Shown piece by piece: positions 63,182 through 64,000 of a stretch of DNA of 64,000 bases (within the stretch, counting starts at the first letter, position 1; the number at the start of each line of letters is the position of its first letter). The notes beneath the pieces were generated by a model. The model was not told the DNA's origin. It made no database searches and worked only from the letters and a program-made list of their open reading frames with translations. Origin of the DNA: Hyphomicrobiales bacterium (GTDB lineage: Bacteria > Pseudomonadota > Alphaproteobacteria > Rhizobiales > Rhizobiaceae); the NCBI GenBank assembly GCA_900467685.1, contig UBQX01000026.1, positions 38,623 to 102,622 of the forward strand. Reading direction: 5' to 3'. Made by a program: the position numbers and the translations under genes.

Positions 63182-64000
63182 CTACCGCGTGTGGCTCTTG
63201 AAGAAATCCCAGATGACGCTGGTGGCGTCGATGGGATCGGCGCTGCCGGCGTCATGAGCCACGCTCGCGCCCGGCCAGCTGTGGCCACCCTGCTTGAGGT
63301 CGTAGAGAACGACGTCGGCATTGCCTTTGCAGGTGCTTTTCTCGATGGAAACGCCCGCTCTTCGGGTGATGGCAGCGGGTTGATTGCAGCCATTGGCCTT
63401 GCGCCAGAAATCGACGGCGTAGCGGACCGGCTGGAAAGGCAGCGCCTGCGCCCTCGCCACGAACCGCGTGTTGCTCATGCCGCCCTCGAAGCCTACGACC
63501 GGATCCTGTTCGCCATGCATGATCAGCATCGGCACCGGAGCGCGCGGCGCCGTCTCGTTGCCGAAAAGCGCGCCAGAGACGACGGCGGCAGCCGCAATCC
63601 GGTTGCCCAGCGCGGCCGCAACGCGATGCGTCAGCATTCCGCCATTGGAAAATCCCGTTATGTAGATTCGTCGCGTATCAATGGCCTTACGCTTGGTGAC
63701 GTCGTCGATCACGGCAGCTATGAATGCGACATCGTCCACGCCCCGCGCGGCGGCCTCGCCGCAGCAACCGCTGGCGTTCCACGTGCCCGCGCGGTTGTTC
63801 CGACCGATGCCTCTTGGCGCAACAACGACGAGCCCTGCGGCACGCGCTTGCGCCTCCCATCGCGGGATCATCGTTTCAGGCCTGCCACCGCCGCCATGCA
63901 GGACGATGACAAGCGGGGCCGGACCTTTGCCACGGCTGTCATCCAGAAGAAGATACTGGCGATCAAGCCCGCCCACCCGCAGCGTTTGCGACGAAACACC
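63182..64000 (-). CDS. PHB depolymerase/LpqC-type esterase, 5' end beyond the window
   Basis: The open frame continues to the window edge with no clear start; at least 272 residues are visible. LVIVLHGGGGRPETM (oxyanion), GFSNGGMLTHRVA with the nucleophile serine, HGEQDPVVGF (Asp) and GGHSWPG (His) give a full triad of the esterase_PHB/LpqC family. An apparent GTG start (before GGLDRQY) exists at 63976 but an upstream signal peptide is expected. It converges on the CRTAC1 gene with a 6-bp gap. Confidence 0.85.
   Translation of the reverse strand, partial: GVSSQTLRVGGLDRQYLLLDDSRGKGPAPLVIVLHGGGGRPETMIPRWEAQARAAGLVVVAPRGIGRNNRAGTWNASGCCGEAAARGVDDVAFIAAVIDDVTKRKAIDTRRIYITGFSNGGMLTHRVAAALGNRIAAAAVVSGALFGNETAPRAPVPMLIMHGEQDPVVGFEGGMSNTRFVARAQALPFQPVRYAVDFWRKANGCNQPAAITRRAGVSIEKSTCKGNADVVLYDLKQGGHSWPGASVAHDAGSADPIDATSVIWDFFKSHTR

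Overview
The window looks like chromosomal DNA from an alphaproteobacterium of the order Rhizobiales, most likely family Rhizobiaceae (Rhizobium/Agrobacterium relatives). This rests on high GC and dense coding, on the families present (DUF1150 beside Hsp20, DUF2794, DUF1223, intracellular PHB depolymerase, carboxyspermidine-type polyamine synthesis, a PraR/PhrR-like regulator, the cycM-kdsB-pheA block) and on dispersed palindromic elements of the kind common in rhizobia. I see no rRNA, tRNA, CRISPR array, prophage or insertion sequence. Almost everything is housekeeping or core metabolism, with small accessory insertions (two toxin-antitoxin pairs, a pair of secreted proteins, a GtrA/GT2/GT-C trio).

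Layout. 0-8 kb: alpha/beta hydrolase, small membrane proteins, phhB, a low-molecular-weight phosphatase overlapping thpR tail to tail, tesA, and a divergent YbbA/YbbP-type ABC exporter. 8-15.8 kb: Bax-inhibitor-1 protein, GNAT, DUF2794, DUF1223, P1 peptidase, pyrE, fructokinase, GST, phaZ. 15.9-26.3 kb: pgi, then a leftward block miaB-phoH-ybeY-corC-lnt-HTH regulator, with metK-trmB diverging from its upstream end. 26.3-32.5 kb: a DUF1150/Hsp20 heat-shock unit with a probable RpoH promoter and ROSE-type thermometer, nucleoside hydrolase, VapBC-type pair, PuuB/PuuA-like polyamine catabolism, and two related small secreted proteins. 32.7-40.8 kb: leuB, PAP2 phosphatase, Bcr/CflA exporter, carboxyspermidine decarboxylase and dehydrogenase (spermidine synthesis) behind a leader with competing hairpins, and an M3 oligopeptidase. 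41-47 kb: MarR plus MFS exporter, then a signalling cluster of single-domain receiver, periplasmic pterin-binding (PruR-like) protein, hybrid histidine kinase with Hpt, and receiver plus degenerate HD-GYP. 47-54 kb: pyrC, cycM, kdsB, pheA, and a GT-C/GT2/GtrA surface-glycosylation set. 54-64 kb: OmpA-family protein, a TacAT-type module with a 33-bp palindrome, Gfo/Idh/MocA oxidoreductase, ZntB-like transporter, cysteine hydrolase with a GlxA/AraC regulator, a secreted vanadium-haloperoxidase/CRTAC1 pair, and a secreted esterase cut by the window end.

The observations I would follow up first are: the pterin-sensing two-component cluster, which ends in an HD-GYP domain lacking its metal ligands; the mutually exclusive hairpins before the spermidine genes; ybeY, which has no ATG, GTG or TTG start and appears to begin at a CTG inside a CTGA overlap with phoH; the RpoH promoter and thermometer at hsp20; and a 12-bp site shared by the fructokinase and pgi promoters. 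All assignments were made by reading the sequence, without database searches.
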